Below, piece after piece: positions 1-8,018 of a DNA stretch of 23,710 bases. The notes below the pieces were generated by a model. The model did not search any database. It saw only the letters and a list, made by a program, of their open reading frames with translations, and had not been told where the DNA came from. The stretch is taken from positions 1-23,710 of the forward strand of contig CAIMBV010000084.1 in NCBI GenBank assembly GCA_903839355.1, in the 5' to 3' direction. Both the position numbers and the translations under genes were made by a program. How positions within the stretch are numbered: the stretch's first letter is position 1; each line of letters opens with the position of its first letter. Source of the DNA: an uncultured Actinomycetes bacterium (lineage in GTDB: Bacteria > Actinomycetota > Actinomycetes > Nanopelagicales > Nanopelagicaceae).

Positions 1-1374
1 ACCCTCAATTGGAAGCCTTGTGATAGCGGTTTTCAATGCGCTCAATTTAAAGTTCCGGTGGACTACAGTCATATCGATAACGAGACGATCACCATTCAAG
101 TAATCAAACACGTGGCCAATGACCCGGCCAAGCGCATCGGTTCACTCATCATGAATCCAGGAGGTCCTGGTGGCTCCGCAATTCAATATGTAATGAGCGC
201 CGACTACATCGTCTCAAAGAGTATTGAAAATGTTTATGATTTGATCGGCTTTGATCCACGCGGGGTAAACCTTTCTGATCCGATTCGCTGTCTTACCGAT
301 AAACAGGAGGATTTCTTCCTGGGTGGAGATGGTTCGGTGCAGAACGCAGCGGATAAAAGCTCGGCCATTGCAGCTGCAAAATTGATGGCCACTTCTTGCG
401 CAAAGGCAGCGGGATCGAAACTTGGCCACTATTCCACTCTCGATAGCGCTCGCGATATGGAATTGCTGCGAATTCTTCTCAAAGAGCCGAAATTAAATTA
501 CATCGGCAAGTCTTATGGAACATTTCTTGGAACTTTGTATGCGGCTTTGTATCCCAAAACAACTGGCCGCATTGTCTTAGATGGCGCCGTCGATCCGAAT
601 GTGTCCGTGAGAGATCAGAACCTGGCACAAGCCGTTGGATTTGATACCGCCCTTAAATCTTTTGTGGCCGCTAATCCCCAATATTCAATCAAAGAGATAC
701 AAAACTTTTTACAGCTGAGCAGAACTAAACCGCTGCTCTCAATCCAACTTAGACCGTTATCAGAATCATTGGCAGTAACAGCGATTGCAGCCTCACTCTA
801 TGATCCTGCAAGCGGTTGGCAGGATCTCAAATATGCTCTCTCGCAAGCACTGAACCACAAAAACCCTAATGGCCTCTTCGATCTGGTCGACTCGTATAAC
901 AACCGCGATCTATCCGGACATTATGATTCAAACCAGACTGATATCGCCGAGATAATCTCTTGTCTCGATTTCAGTGATCCTCGCACCTTGGCTCAAGTTG
1001 ATGCAGATGCCAAGAATTTCAGCGCCGCGGCACCTATCTTCGGACCATACCTGGCTTATTCAGGACTTCCTTGCATGTATTGGCAGGCAAGACCAGTGAT
1101 TGAACCAAACCTAACTCACCTGGCCACCAACCCCTTACTCATTATCGGAACGACCCGTGATCCAGCGACTCCATACAAGTGGGCGCAGGGGCTTCACAAA
1201 GACTTATTGAACAGCACCCTTATAACGCTCAATGGAGATGGTCATACTGGCGCAAACCGAGGAAGTAGCTGCGTGGACAATGCCATGAACAGCTATCTCC
1301 TCACCGGGAAACCGCCTGCCAACGACATTACCTGCGATACCGACGCTGCACTCGCCGGGGCGGTGACGGCATAA
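1..1374 (+). CDS. TAP-like alpha/beta hydrolase (tripeptidyl aminopeptidase family), 5' end missing
   Basis: Serine hydrolase of the alpha/beta fold, of the actinobacterial tripeptidyl-aminopeptidase-like type that is usually exported and trims N-terminal peptides. The reading frame is open from base 1 and begins TLNWKPC..GFQCAQFKVPVDY, the usual start of the mature domain in this family, so the true start and any signal peptide lie before the window. The GTG at 58 is an internal Val codon. The oxyanion-loop motif NPGGPGGS is at 154-177. The nucleophile elbow GKSYG has its Ser at 510-512. The acid is likely the Asp of TTRDPATP (1159-1161), and the His is in GDGHTG (1243-1245). The C-terminal TAP-like domain has its paired cysteines. 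Family assignment is firm; the exact peptide substrate is unknown. Confidence 0.88.
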   Translation, partial: TLNWKPCDSGFQCAQFKVPVDYSHIDNETITIQVIKHVANDPAKRIGSLIMNPGGPGGSAIQYVMSADYIVSKSIENVYDLIGFDPRGVNLSDPIRCLTDKQEDFFLGGDGSVQNAADKSSAIAAAKLMATSCAKAAGSKLGHYSTLDSARDMELLRILLKEPKLNYIGKSYGTFLGTLYAALYPKTTGRIVLDGAVDPNVSVRDQNLAQAVGFDTALKSFVAANPQYSIKEIQNFLQLSRTKPLLSIQLRPLSESLAVTAIAASLYDPASGWQDLKYALSQALNHKNPNGLFDLVDSYNNRDLSGHYDSNQTDIAEIISCLDFSDPRTLAQVDADAKNFSAAAPIFGPYLAYSGLPCMYWQARPVIEPNLTHLATNPLLIIGTTRDPATPYKWAQGLHKDLLNSTLITLNGDGHTGANRGSSCVDNAMNSYLLTGKPPANDITCDTDAALAGAVTA

Positions 1375-1376
1375 CT

Positions 1377-1408
1377 GGGGATCTTAAAAAGTGGGGATGG
1401 TAAAAAGT
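1377..1408. repeat. Two-copy 16-bp tandem repeat
   Basis: GGGGATCTTAAAAAGT (1377-1392) is followed directly by GGGGATGGTAAAAAGT (1393-1408); 14 of 16 bases match. The repeat fills most of the gap between the hydrolase stop and the next start, and is followed by ACCCC, which could pair with either GGGG. Function unknown; it could be an operator or part of a weak terminator. Confidence 0.5.
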
Positions 1409-1436
1409 ACCCCTCCAGATAAGGCATTATTTCCCT

Positions 1437-2081
1437 ATGCGCCTCGACCATGTTTCTTATGTAACTAGCCACGAACAGCTCTCTGACACAGTTCAGCGTT
1501 TAGGTTCCACCCTAGGAACAACATTTGTAGATGGTGGAATCCATCCACGATTTGGAACTCGCAATTTCACAGCGCCACTTCACAATGGTCATTACCTCGA
1601 GGTTGTCTGCCCCTTGGATCATCCAGCTACAGATAGCAATGCATTCGGTAGAGCAGTCTCAAAGCGCGCAAATGAAGGTGGCGGTTGGTTGACCTGGGTC
1701 CTATCGACAGATGACATTGCACCGATCGAAACTCGCATTGGTCGCTCCGCTGCAGAGGGTCATCGTCGCAAGCCAGATGGAACCGATCTTCGTTGGAAGC
1801 AGATTGGCGTTTCAGATGTTTTGCAAGATAAGCAGCTGCCCTTTTTCATTGAGTGGTTGACCACGGATCATCCATCCAAGGATGGAGTGGCTACCGCCTC
1901 AATTACTAAAGTTGAATTCGCTGGGGATAAAGAGAAGATCAAGGAATACGCCGGCGAGGAAGTTTCTGATGCAATCGGAGATGTAGAAGTTATTTGGGTT
2001 GATCCAGCTACAAACGATGGCGATACTGGAATCGTTGCGGTCTACCTTCAAACTCCTACTGGAGAAGTTCGCGTCGATTAA
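1437..2081 (+). CDS. VOC-superfamily glyoxalase-like domain protein
   Basis: A 214-residue cytoplasmic protein beginning MRLDHVSYVT, where the His of the first beta strand is typical of the vicinal-oxygen-chelate fold. HPRFGTRNFTAPL (about residues 37-49) and HYLEVV (about 53-58, with a possible metal-binding Glu) match the glyoxalase-like (Glyoxalase_3-type) proteins common in Actinobacteria. Later conserved stretches are GGGWLTWV and LRWKQIGV, followed by LPFFIEW. The substrate is not known for this group. The start has no clear Shine-Dalgarno; CATTAT at 1425-1430 lies 6 nt upstream, so the message may be leaderless. The gene ends tail-to-tail with the next gene, their stop codons overlapping at 2078-2081. 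Confidence 0.8.
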   Translation: MRLDHVSYVTSHEQLSDTVQRLGSTLGTTFVDGGIHPRFGTRNFTAPLHNGHYLEVVCPLDHPATDSNAFGRAVSKRANEGGGWLTWVLSTDDIAPIETRIGRSAAEGHRRKPDGTDLRWKQIGVSDVLQDKQLPFFIEWLTTDHPSKDGVATASITKVEFAGDKEKIKEYAGEEVSDAIGDVEVIWVDPATNDGDTGIVAVYLQTPTGEVRVD

Positions 2082-2518
2082 TTAGCTCGAGTTACTTTAA
2101 ATCTGGCTCGATCTAACTCTTCACCATCTATCTCGCACGAGAATAGATAGTCGCCCAATTTTGGAATTGGCAGCAGAGGCATGTTGAAGCCCAAGTTAAT
2201 AACTTGCCATTCACCAGGTTGAAGAGCATCAGGTCGACCTACTTGGAAATTCATCTCGGCTCTGAAAGGCCCGAAGGTATCTGGACCCGTAGGCAGTAGA
2301 ACATCCTGCCCATCAATATCCTGTAACCGAATGATGAGATGGTGATCTTTATTTGTGAGATCCCAAGGAACCTTCACTTGAGCGGCAATTGCAACGTTTA
2401 TAGGCCAGGGTGCTGGAGCTTCTGCAGGTACCGAGACCCGATCAATTCCGCCGCCGGAGATGAATAAGAGGCCGTTGGGGGTCTCTACGTGGTTGCATAA
2501 AATTGCAGAAAGTTCCAT
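2078..2518 (-). CDS. DUF6941-like conserved actinobacterial protein
   Basis: A 146-residue protein starting MELSAILCNHVETPNGLLFISGGG. It resembles the DUF6941 family, small beta-rich actinobacterial proteins of unknown function; this is recognition from memory, not a search. It has no signal peptide or membrane segment. I chose the ATG at 2516-2518 because the longer open frame (to 2575) would run antisense through the tRNA gene and because the family begins at this Met. TACCCT (minus strand, 2526-2531) lies 7 nt upstream of the ATG with no Shine-Dalgarno, as expected for a leaderless gene. Function cannot be stated. Confidence 0.7.
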   Translation of the reverse strand: MELSAILCNHVETPNGLLFISGGGIDRVSVPAEAPAPWPINVAIAAQVKVPWDLTNKDHHLIIRLQDIDGQDVLLPTGPDTFGPFRAEMNFQVGRPDALQPGEWQVINLGFNMPLLPIPKLGDYLFSCEIDGEELDRARFKVTRAN

Positions 2519-2525
2519 AAACCAC

Positions 2526-2531
2526 AGGGTA
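2526..2531 (-). promoter_or_regulatory. -10-like box for the DUF6941-like gene (leaderless)
   Basis: TACCCT on the minus strand, 7 nt before the ATG at 2518, in the gap between this gene and the divergent tRNA. It fits the TANNNT pattern seen before several other starts here. Confidence 0.4.
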
Positions 2532-2544
2532 CTCTTACAACTCC

Positions 2545-2619
2545 GCCTCGGTGGCTCAGTGGTAGAGCAGCCCACTCGTAATGGGCAGGTCGCCGGTTCA
2601 ATCCCGGCCCGAGGCTCCA
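2545..2619 (+). tRNA. tRNA-Thr (anticodon CGT), CCA encoded
   Basis: A complete cloverleaf. The acceptor GCCTCGG (2545-2551) pairs with CCGAGGC (2609-2615). The D stem is GCTC/GAGC (2554-2557, 2565-2568). The anticodon stem is GCCCA (2570-2574) with TGGGC (2582-2586) around the loop CTCGTAA, putting anticodon CGT at 2577-2579. The T stem is GCCGG (2592-2596) with CCGGC (2604-2608) around TTCAATC. The discriminator is T2616, followed by an encoded CCA at 2617-2619. CGT reads the threonine codon ACG. All stems are perfectly paired. Confidence 0.96.
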
Positions 2620-2623
2620 GATT

Positions 2624-2647
2624 TTCTAGTTTTTCTAGAATTCTAGA
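2624..2647 (+). repeat. Overlapping CTAG inverted repeats downstream of tRNA-Thr
   Basis: Three CTAG tetramers in 24 nt. TTCTAG (2624-2629) can pair with CTAGAA (2635-2640) around a TTTTT loop, while TCTAGAATTCTAGA (2634-2647) is itself a perfect 14-bp palindrome. The two hairpins are mutually exclusive. It may serve tRNA 3' processing or termination ahead of the dehydrogenase. Confidence 0.45.
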
Positions 2648-2680
2648 TTGTGAAGTTTTTCGAAGAACGAAGGAGTTCTT

Positions 2681-4111
2681 GTGAGCACTAGCCTGAAGAC
2701 AGATCTATTCATTAATGGACAATGGGTCAAGGGTGCGGGCTCATTGCCGGTATTAAACCCAAGTACCAACTCACTTATTGCCGATATCTCCACAGCCGAC
2801 GAAGCGCAGTGCGACGCTGCTGTAAAAGCGGCTCATGATGCCTTTCCATCCTGGTCTAAGACCGCATCTCGAGTGCGTTCTGAGATTCTACGTAAAGCCT
2901 TTGAACTCATGATCGCTGAAGCCGATGGAATCGCCCGAGTTATCTCTATGGAGAATGGAAAGACCTTCACTGATGCAAAGGGTGAGGTCATCTACGCTGC
3001 TGAGTTCTTTCGTTGGTTTGCCGAAGAAGCTGTTAGAACCCCGGGTGATTTTCGCGCCGCCCCGAGCGGAGATAAGAGAATTCTGGTCACCCATCAACCC
3101 ATAGGAGTATCGCTGCTCATCACTCCTTGGAATTTTCCAGCGGCGATGGCAACTCGAAAAATTGGTCCAGCCTTGGCCGCCGGATGTACCGTAATTTTGA
3201 AGGCGGCATCAGAGACACCGCTGACTGCGCTGTGGATTATTGATATCTTGCAGCGGGCCGGAGTTCCTGCTGGTGTTGTGAATTTTGTAATGCCAGAAAA
3301 AACAGGAGCGATGGTTTCGCGCATGATGCATGATCCTCGCGTTCGCAATGTTTCATTTACCGGTTCTACTGAGGTCGGGAGAATTCTTCTCAAAGAATCT
3401 GCCGATTTGGTACTTCGTACCTCGCTCGAGCTCGGCGGTAACGCTCCCTTTGTTATTTTTGATGATGCCGATATAGATGAGGCTGTTAAAGGGGCGATGA
3501 TTGCCAAGATGCGTAACGGTGGAGCTGCCTGCACTGCGGCGAATCGATTTATTGTGGCAGAGAACGTTGCGGCAGAATTTATCGAGAAATTTAAATCAGC
3601 GATGGCCTCTCTCAAAATGTCAGATGGCCTTGCCGAAGGTGCACAGTTAGGTGCGAGCGTCTCACGTAAAGAGCGCGACAAGATTGCGCAATTAGTTGAT
3701 CAAGCGGTCACAGCTGGAGCAAGCCTTCACCTTGGTGGCGTGATCCCCGAAGGCGAGGGAGCTTTCTACCCAGCCACGGTTCTCTCTGTCGCTGCAGATA
3801 ATCCAATTCTGGCTCAGGAAGTATTTGGACCAGTTGCCCCAATCGTTACCTTTGGAAGCGATGAGGAGGCTATTGCGCTCGCCAATGCCACCGAATACGG
3901 ACTCATTGCCTACGTCTACTCGGGAGATCTCAAGAGAGCGATTCGTGTATCGGAAGCCATTGAGGCTGGCATGGTCGCCATCAACCGTGGAGTGATCTCT
4001 GATCCAGCAGCGCCTTTCGGTGGAGTTAAGCAATCTGGATTGGGACGAGAAGGCGGCTTCGCTGGAATTCATGAATTTCTCGAGACTAAATACATTGGGG
4101 TGGAGATTTAA
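2681..4111 (+). CDS. gabD: NAD(P)-dependent succinate-semialdehyde dehydrogenase-type aldehyde dehydrogenase
   Basis: A 476-residue cytoplasmic aldehyde dehydrogenase that should oxidise an aldehyde, probably succinate semialdehyde, to the acid with NAD(P)+. PWNFP (149-153) and Lys174 in the LKAASETP segment belong to the cofactor site. FTGST is at 226-230. The general base is Glu250 in ELGG, and the catalytic Cys284 is in GGAACTAANRF. The ending PFGGVKQSGLGREGG followed by EFLETKYIG is that of SSADH-like enzymes. The nucleophile context GAAC differs from the usual GQxC. Start GTG at 2681 is set by AAGGAG (2670-2675), 5 nt upstream, one of the few strong Shine-Dalgarno sites here. No GABA transaminase gene is adjacent, so the substrate is inferred from family only. 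Confidence 0.85.
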   Translation: MSTSLKTDLFINGQWVKGAGSLPVLNPSTNSLIADISTADEAQCDAAVKAAHDAFPSWSKTASRVRSEILRKAFELMIAEADGIARVISMENGKTFTDAKGEVIYAAEFFRWFAEEAVRTPGDFRAAPSGDKRILVTHQPIGVSLLITPWNFPAAMATRKIGPALAAGCTVILKAASETPLTALWIIDILQRAGVPAGVVNFVMPEKTGAMVSRMMHDPRVRNVSFTGSTEVGRILLKESADLVLRTSLELGGNAPFVIFDDADIDEAVKGAMIAKMRNGGAACTAANRFIVAENVAAEFIEKFKSAMASLKMSDGLAEGAQLGASVSRKERDKIAQLVDQAVTAGASLHLGGVIPEGEGAFYPATVLSVAADNPILAQEVFGPVAPIVTFGSDEEAIALANATEYGLIAYVYSGDLKRAIRVSEAIEAGMVAINRGVISDPAAPFGGVKQSGLGREGGFAGIHEFLETKYIGVEI

Positions 4112-4119
4112 TCAGGAGG

Positions 4120-4147
4120 AGCCTTCCTCTCTGCGGGAGTAGGCTTT
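4120..4147 (+). terminator. Weak terminator-like hairpin after the aldehyde dehydrogenase
   Basis: AGCCT (4120-4124) pairs with AGGCT (4141-4145), with partial pairing inside, and is followed by TTT. The stem is short and the T tract poor, so it could be an attenuator or chance. Confidence 0.25.
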
Positions 4148-4160
4148 GGGAATTCCAAAT

Positions 4161-4175
4161 AATAGGAGTCCTATT
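4161..4175 (+). promoter_or_regulatory. Perfect 15-nt palindrome containing the ribosome binding site of the ABC exporter operon
   Basis: AATAGGA (4161-4167), G, TCCTATT (4169-4175). The AGGAG Shine-Dalgarno (4164-4168) is inside it, and the last base is the first base of the TTG start codon. It could be a repressor operator, or at RNA level part of a structure hiding the ribosome site. A one-base loop cannot close fully as an RNA hairpin, which favours a DNA operator. Confidence 0.45.
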
Positions 4176-5911
4176 TGCTTACTCAGATTCTGAAGAAATA
4201 CCTGCGCCCTTATAAGAAGCAGGTCTATCTCATCCTGTTGATGTTGTTGATCCAAGCCATTGCCAGCCTCTATCTACCCAACCTCAACGCCGACCTCATC
4301 AATAACGGGGTAGCCAAAGGCAATGTGGGCTACATCTGGCATATCGGCGAAATTATGTTGGCTTCCAGCGCTCTCGTTATGGGCGCATCAGTTTGGCTTG
4401 CCTATCTTGCAGCTCGCGTTGCAATGGCCTTTGGACGCGATCTTCGCGGGGCGGTCTTCTCTGCTGTTGAGGGCTTCTCAGCTAGAGAACTCAATAAATT
4501 TGGCGCCCCCTCATTAATTACTCGTAACACCAACGATGTGCAGCAGGTTCAACTAGTTCTTTTTATGGGATTCACGATGATGATTGGTGCTCCCATTACC
4601 GGTGTTGGCGCGATCATCATGGCGCTGCGCTCAAACCTCAAACTCTCCGGTTTGTTGCTTGTCGTGCTTCCCATCATGTCACTTCTCATCGTTCTCTTGT
4701 TGAGACGGATCGTGCCCGCATTTCGTGTAATGCAGGTCAAGATTGATCGAATTAATCTGGTGCTTCGGGAACAGATCGCCGGTGTGAGAGTTATCAGAGC
4801 CTTCGTCAAGACTCGCCAAGAAGAGAGTCGATTTGCTGATGCTTCACTAGATCTGATGCGCACTCAACTGCGCGTAACCCGCACGTTCGCAGTGATGTTC
4901 CCATCGCTCTCAATGATTCTCAACCTCTCCTCGGTGGCGGTTATCTGGTTTGGCGGAAAGTTAATTCAATCCGGCAATTTGCAGATCGGAAATATGACCG
5001 CGTTCTTGAGTTACATTATGTTGATTCTTAGCAGCGTCATGATGGCAATCTTTATGTCACTTCAGATCCCAAGAGCGGCCGCGTGTGCTGAAAGAATTCA
5101 AGAGGTTTTAGATACCAAGTCATCTGTGATTGAAACTCTTACTCCGATTGAACCTAAAGAACGTCGCGGCGTGCTTCAATTTAATGAGGTTGAATTCCGC
5201 TATCCAGGTGCTGAGCATCCAATTCTTTCTGACATCTCCTTTACAGCTGAACCAGGAAAATTCACCGCGATTATCGGGTCTACCGGTTCTGGAAAATCTA
5301 CCCTTCTCAACCTGATCCCTCGCTTCATCGATGTAACAAGTGGATCGGTCACTCTTGATGGAGTTGATGTCAGGGATCAACCTCTTGAATCCGTCTGGTC
5401 GGAGATCGGATTAGTTCCTCAACGCTCATTTCTATTTGGTGGCACGGTCGCTCAGAATTTGCGTTACGGAAAAGCAGATGCGACAGATGAAGAATTGTGG
5501 AGTGCGCTAGAGATAGCGCAAGCCCGCGATTTCATTGAAGAACTACCAGAAAAACTTGAGGCACGTGTCGCGCAAGGTGGAACAAACTTCTCTGGTGGTC
5601 AGAGGCAGCGATTGTCAATTGCTCGCGCATTAGTAAAGCAGCCGCAACTTCTTATCTTTGATGATTCTTTTAGCGCGCTTGATTACACCACGGATTCAAA
5701 ACTTAGAAGTGCGCTCCACAATGTTATGGGGCACACCACCATGATCGTCGTTGCTCAGCGCGTATCAACTATCTTGCAAGCCGATCAAATTGTTGTTCTT
5801 AATGAGGGTCGGATAGCTGGAATTGGAACTCATGTAGAACTTATGAAGAGCAGTGAGACCTACCAAGAAATTGTCCTATCCCAGTTGAGCCCAGAGGAGG
5901 CGGCATCATGA
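4175..5911 (+). CDS. Heterodimeric ABC exporter, subunit with degenerate Walker B and switch (TM287/LmrC-like)
   Basis: A 578-residue half-transporter with an N-terminal six-helix membrane domain (about 15-300) and a C-terminal ATPase. Walker A GSTGSGKST is at 368-376, the signature FSGGQRQRL at 472-480, and Walker B LLIFDD at 492-497. The catalytic Glu is replaced by Asp497 and the switch His by Gln528 (VAQRVSTI). These substitutions mark the non-catalytic-site half of heterodimeric exporters such as TM287/288, LmrCD and TmrAB. The start is TTG at 4175 after TAGGAG. The stop overlaps the partner's ATG by four bases (5908-5911), so the two are translationally coupled. The substrate could be drugs or lipids; nothing in the sequence decides. 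Confidence 0.92.
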   Translation: MLTQILKKYLRPYKKQVYLILLMLLIQAIASLYLPNLNADLINNGVAKGNVGYIWHIGEIMLASSALVMGASVWLAYLAARVAMAFGRDLRGAVFSAVEGFSARELNKFGAPSLITRNTNDVQQVQLVLFMGFTMMIGAPITGVGAIIMALRSNLKLSGLLLVVLPIMSLLIVLLLRRIVPAFRVMQVKIDRINLVLREQIAGVRVIRAFVKTRQEESRFADASLDLMRTQLRVTRTFAVMFPSLSMILNLSSVAVIWFGGKLIQSGNLQIGNMTAFLSYIMLILSSVMMAIFMSLQIPRAAACAERIQEVLDTKSSVIETLTPIEPKERRGVLQFNEVEFRYPGAEHPILSDISFTAEPGKFTAIIGSTGSGKSTLLNLIPRFIDVTSGSVTLDGVDVRDQPLESVWSEIGLVPQRSFLFGGTVAQNLRYGKADATDEELWSALEIAQARDFIEELPEKLEARVAQGGTNFSGGQRQRLSIARALVKQPQLLIFDDSFSALDYTTDSKLRSALHNVMGHTTMIVVAQRVSTILQADQIVVLNEGRIAGIGTHVELMKSSETYQEIVLSQLSPEEAAS

Positions 5912-7881
5912 GTCAGCGCGCACCTCAAGGCGGCCGCCCTCCAATGGCTGGTGGGGTAGGTCGTGGCGGACCCATGGCAGGAATGATGGGTGGGCCCGTT
6001 CAAAAATCGAAAAACTTCAAAGGATCTTTGCGTCGCCTTCTTCGCGAAGTGGGCGAGGAGCGCAAGACGCTCTACGCAGTTTTCGTACTTATTTCGACAG
6101 CTGTGACTCTTGGTTCGTTCGGTCCGAAAATATTGGGACATGCAACCAACAACATCTTCTATGGATTTTTAGGCCGCAAGCTCCCAGCTGGTCTTACCAA
6201 GGCACAGGTTGTCGCACGGCTTCGAGCCAGCGGACAAAATACCTATGCCGATGTGATCAACAAGAGTGGAGTTGTTCCAGGCAAGGGCATTGATTTCACT
6301 GCTGTAGCCCACTGGATCTTCTTGGCGATCGGCTTGTATATCATCTCCTCAGTCTTCCTCTGGTTGCAGCAGTATTTAATGGCAGGTGTAACCCAGAAGA
6401 CCGTTTTTAGATTGCGTCGCTTGGCGGAAGAGAAGATCGGTCGTCTTCCATTGAGTTACTTTGATGGAACTTCTCGCGGGGATTTACTTTCGCGTGTCAC
6501 AAATGACGTTGACAACATCTCAACTTCGATGCAACAAGGTTTGTCGCAGATTCTTAACTCAGCGCTCACAGTGATCTCTGTTTTGATCATGATGATCTGG
6601 ATTAGTCCATTGCTTGCGCTTATCTCATTGATCGCTATTCCACTCTCTATGTTCGCCTCGGTTCGAATCGCTAAGGCATCTCAGAAGCAATTCATTGCGC
6701 AATGGGATTGGACCGGAAAGTTAAATGGGCATGTTGAGGAAATGCATACAGGAGCTGCGCTCGTTAAAGTCTTTGGGCGACGCAAGCAAGCGATCGCAGA
6801 CTTTGGGGCTCTCAACGAGAACCTCAATAAATCTTCCTTCAATGCTCAATTTATGTCTGGCATCATCATGCCTTCCACAACTTTTATTTCGAACCTCATT
6901 TATGTAGGAATTTCGGTATTAGGTGGATATCGAGTGGCGACAGGGTCGATGTCTCTGGGAGATGTGCAGGCATTTATTCAATACTCGCGCCAATTTGGAA
7001 TGCCCTTGGCGCAAATCGCAGGCTTGATGAATACCGTTCAATCAGGCGTTGCTTCGGCAGAGCGTCTCTTTGAACTATTGGATGCTCCGGAAGAAGAACC
7101 AGATCGCACTCCAAGTGTTCCCATTGCTCGTGCAACAGGAGCGATCTCCTTTAAAGATGTCTCATTTAGATACAAGGAAGATCAACCACTCATCGAGAAC
7201 TTCAACCTCGAGGTAAAGCCTGGTCAAACCGTGGCGATTGTTGGTCCAACGGGAGCAGGTAAGACCACGCTGGTTAATTTGATCATGCGCTTTTATGAGA
7301 TCAATGGTGGTGAGATCACCCTTGACGGCGTGAATACTCGCGATATCACTCGAGATGATCTGAGGCGCCAATTTGGAATGGTCTTGCAGGATACCTGGCT
7401 CTTCTCTGGAACCATTCAGGAGAATATTGCCTTTGGATCGAGCAACCCCTCACTTGAGGCGGTAACTCAGGCGGCAAAGGCTGCCAATATCGACCACTTT
7501 ATCCGAGGCCTACCTGGTGGTTATGGCTCTCTCCTTACGGATGACAACTCAACAGTCTCTAACGGAGAACGTCAGCTTCTGACGATCGCGCGGGCATTTA
7601 TGGCTGATCCGGCGATTTTGATTCTGGATGAGGCGACCTCTTCGGTTGATACGAGAACTGAGGTTCTGGTTCAACATGCGATGGCCAAGTTGAGAATGGG
7701 TAGAACGAGCTTTGTGATCGCACACCGACTTTCCACCATCCGTGATGCCGACACGATCCTGGTGATGGATAAGGGCACATTGATTGAGCAGGGCAACCAT
7801 GAAGAGCTGATGGCGGCTAAGGGCTTCTACTTTGATCTCTACGCCAGCCAATTCTCTTCGGCCACCTCAGAACAGATATAA
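5908..7881 (+). CDS. Heterodimeric ABC exporter, catalytic subunit (TM288/LmrD-like)
   Basis: A 657-residue partner of the preceding subunit. It has a Gly/Met/Pro-rich N-terminal segment (about 8-31), a membrane domain (about 50-385) with an enlarged first external loop (about 85-130), and an ATPase domain. Walker A GPTGAGKTT is at 446-454, the signature is degenerate (SNGERQ, 551-556, instead of SGGQRQ), Walker B LILDEA at 571-576 keeps catalytic Glu575, and the switch His606 is present. Its Walker motifs therefore pair with the intact signature of the partner to form the working ATP site, while its altered signature completes the degenerate site. The ATGA overlap with the upstream gene indicates one operon. 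Transport substrate unknown. Confidence 0.92.
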   Translation: MSQRAPQGGRPPMAGGVGRGGPMAGMMGGPVQKSKNFKGSLRRLLREVGEERKTLYAVFVLISTAVTLGSFGPKILGHATNNIFYGFLGRKLPAGLTKAQVVARLRASGQNTYADVINKSGVVPGKGIDFTAVAHWIFLAIGLYIISSVFLWLQQYLMAGVTQKTVFRLRRLAEEKIGRLPLSYFDGTSRGDLLSRVTNDVDNISTSMQQGLSQILNSALTVISVLIMMIWISPLLALISLIAIPLSMFASVRIAKASQKQFIAQWDWTGKLNGHVEEMHTGAALVKVFGRRKQAIADFGALNENLNKSSFNAQFMSGIIMPSTTFISNLIYVGISVLGGYRVATGSMSLGDVQAFIQYSRQFGMPLAQIAGLMNTVQSGVASAERLFELLDAPEEEPDRTPSVPIARATGAISFKDVSFRYKEDQPLIENFNLEVKPGQTVAIVGPTGAGKTTLVNLIMRFYEINGGEITLDGVNTRDITRDDLRRQFGMVLQDTWLFSGTIQENIAFGSSNPSLEAVTQAAKAANIDHFIRGLPGGYGSLLTDDNSTVSNGERQLLTIARAFMADPAILILDEATSSVDTRTEVLVQHAMAKLRMGRTSFVIAHRLSTIRDADTILVMDKGTLIEQGNHEELMAAKGFYFDLYASQFSSATSEQI

Positions 7882-7939
7882 ATATAAGGAAATAATCCAA
7901 TCTCGCCCGGTTTTTTTGCCTGCCAAACGCTCGCAAAAG

Positions 7940-8011
7940 GACCAGGTGAGGATGTAGGGTCTGCGGATATCTCACCCAGCGCATCATTGGATGCCCTCGC
8001 AAATCCGGAGG
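7940..8011 (+). promoter_or_regulatory. Candidate structured leader of the amino acid permease (pseudoknot plus Shine-Dalgarno hairpin)
   Basis: In the 137-nt gap before the permease, GGTGAG (7945-7950) pairs with CTCACC (7971-7976). Its loop holds GGTC (7958-7961), complementary to GACC (7940-7943) just outside the stem, which would make an H-type pseudoknot. GCATC/GATGC (7981-7985, 7990-7994) forms a second stem. CCTC (7995-7998) can pair with GAGG (8008-8011) of the Shine-Dalgarno. It does not match a riboswitch class I know; the stems are short, so this is only a candidate. Confidence 0.3.
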
Positions 8012-8018
8012 TTCCTGA

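Noticed and set aside
2460..2684. A 74-residue plus-strand open frame across the tRNA gene.
   Set aside because: It runs through the complete tRNA-Thr and has no family features or ribosome site.
3094..3681. A 195-residue minus-strand open frame inside the aldehyde dehydrogenase gene.
   Set aside because: It is antisense to a well-conserved enzyme and shows low-complexity Ser/Ala/Thr composition typical of shadow frames.
7905..7920. Run of seven T after CCGG following the exporter operon, considered as a terminator.
   Set aside because: No stem of useful length precedes the T run.
7926..7950. Resemblance of CGCAAAAGGACC to the end of a glycine riboswitch aptamer.
   Set aside because: The rest of the aptamer, including the GCCGAAGG-type core, is absent upstream.
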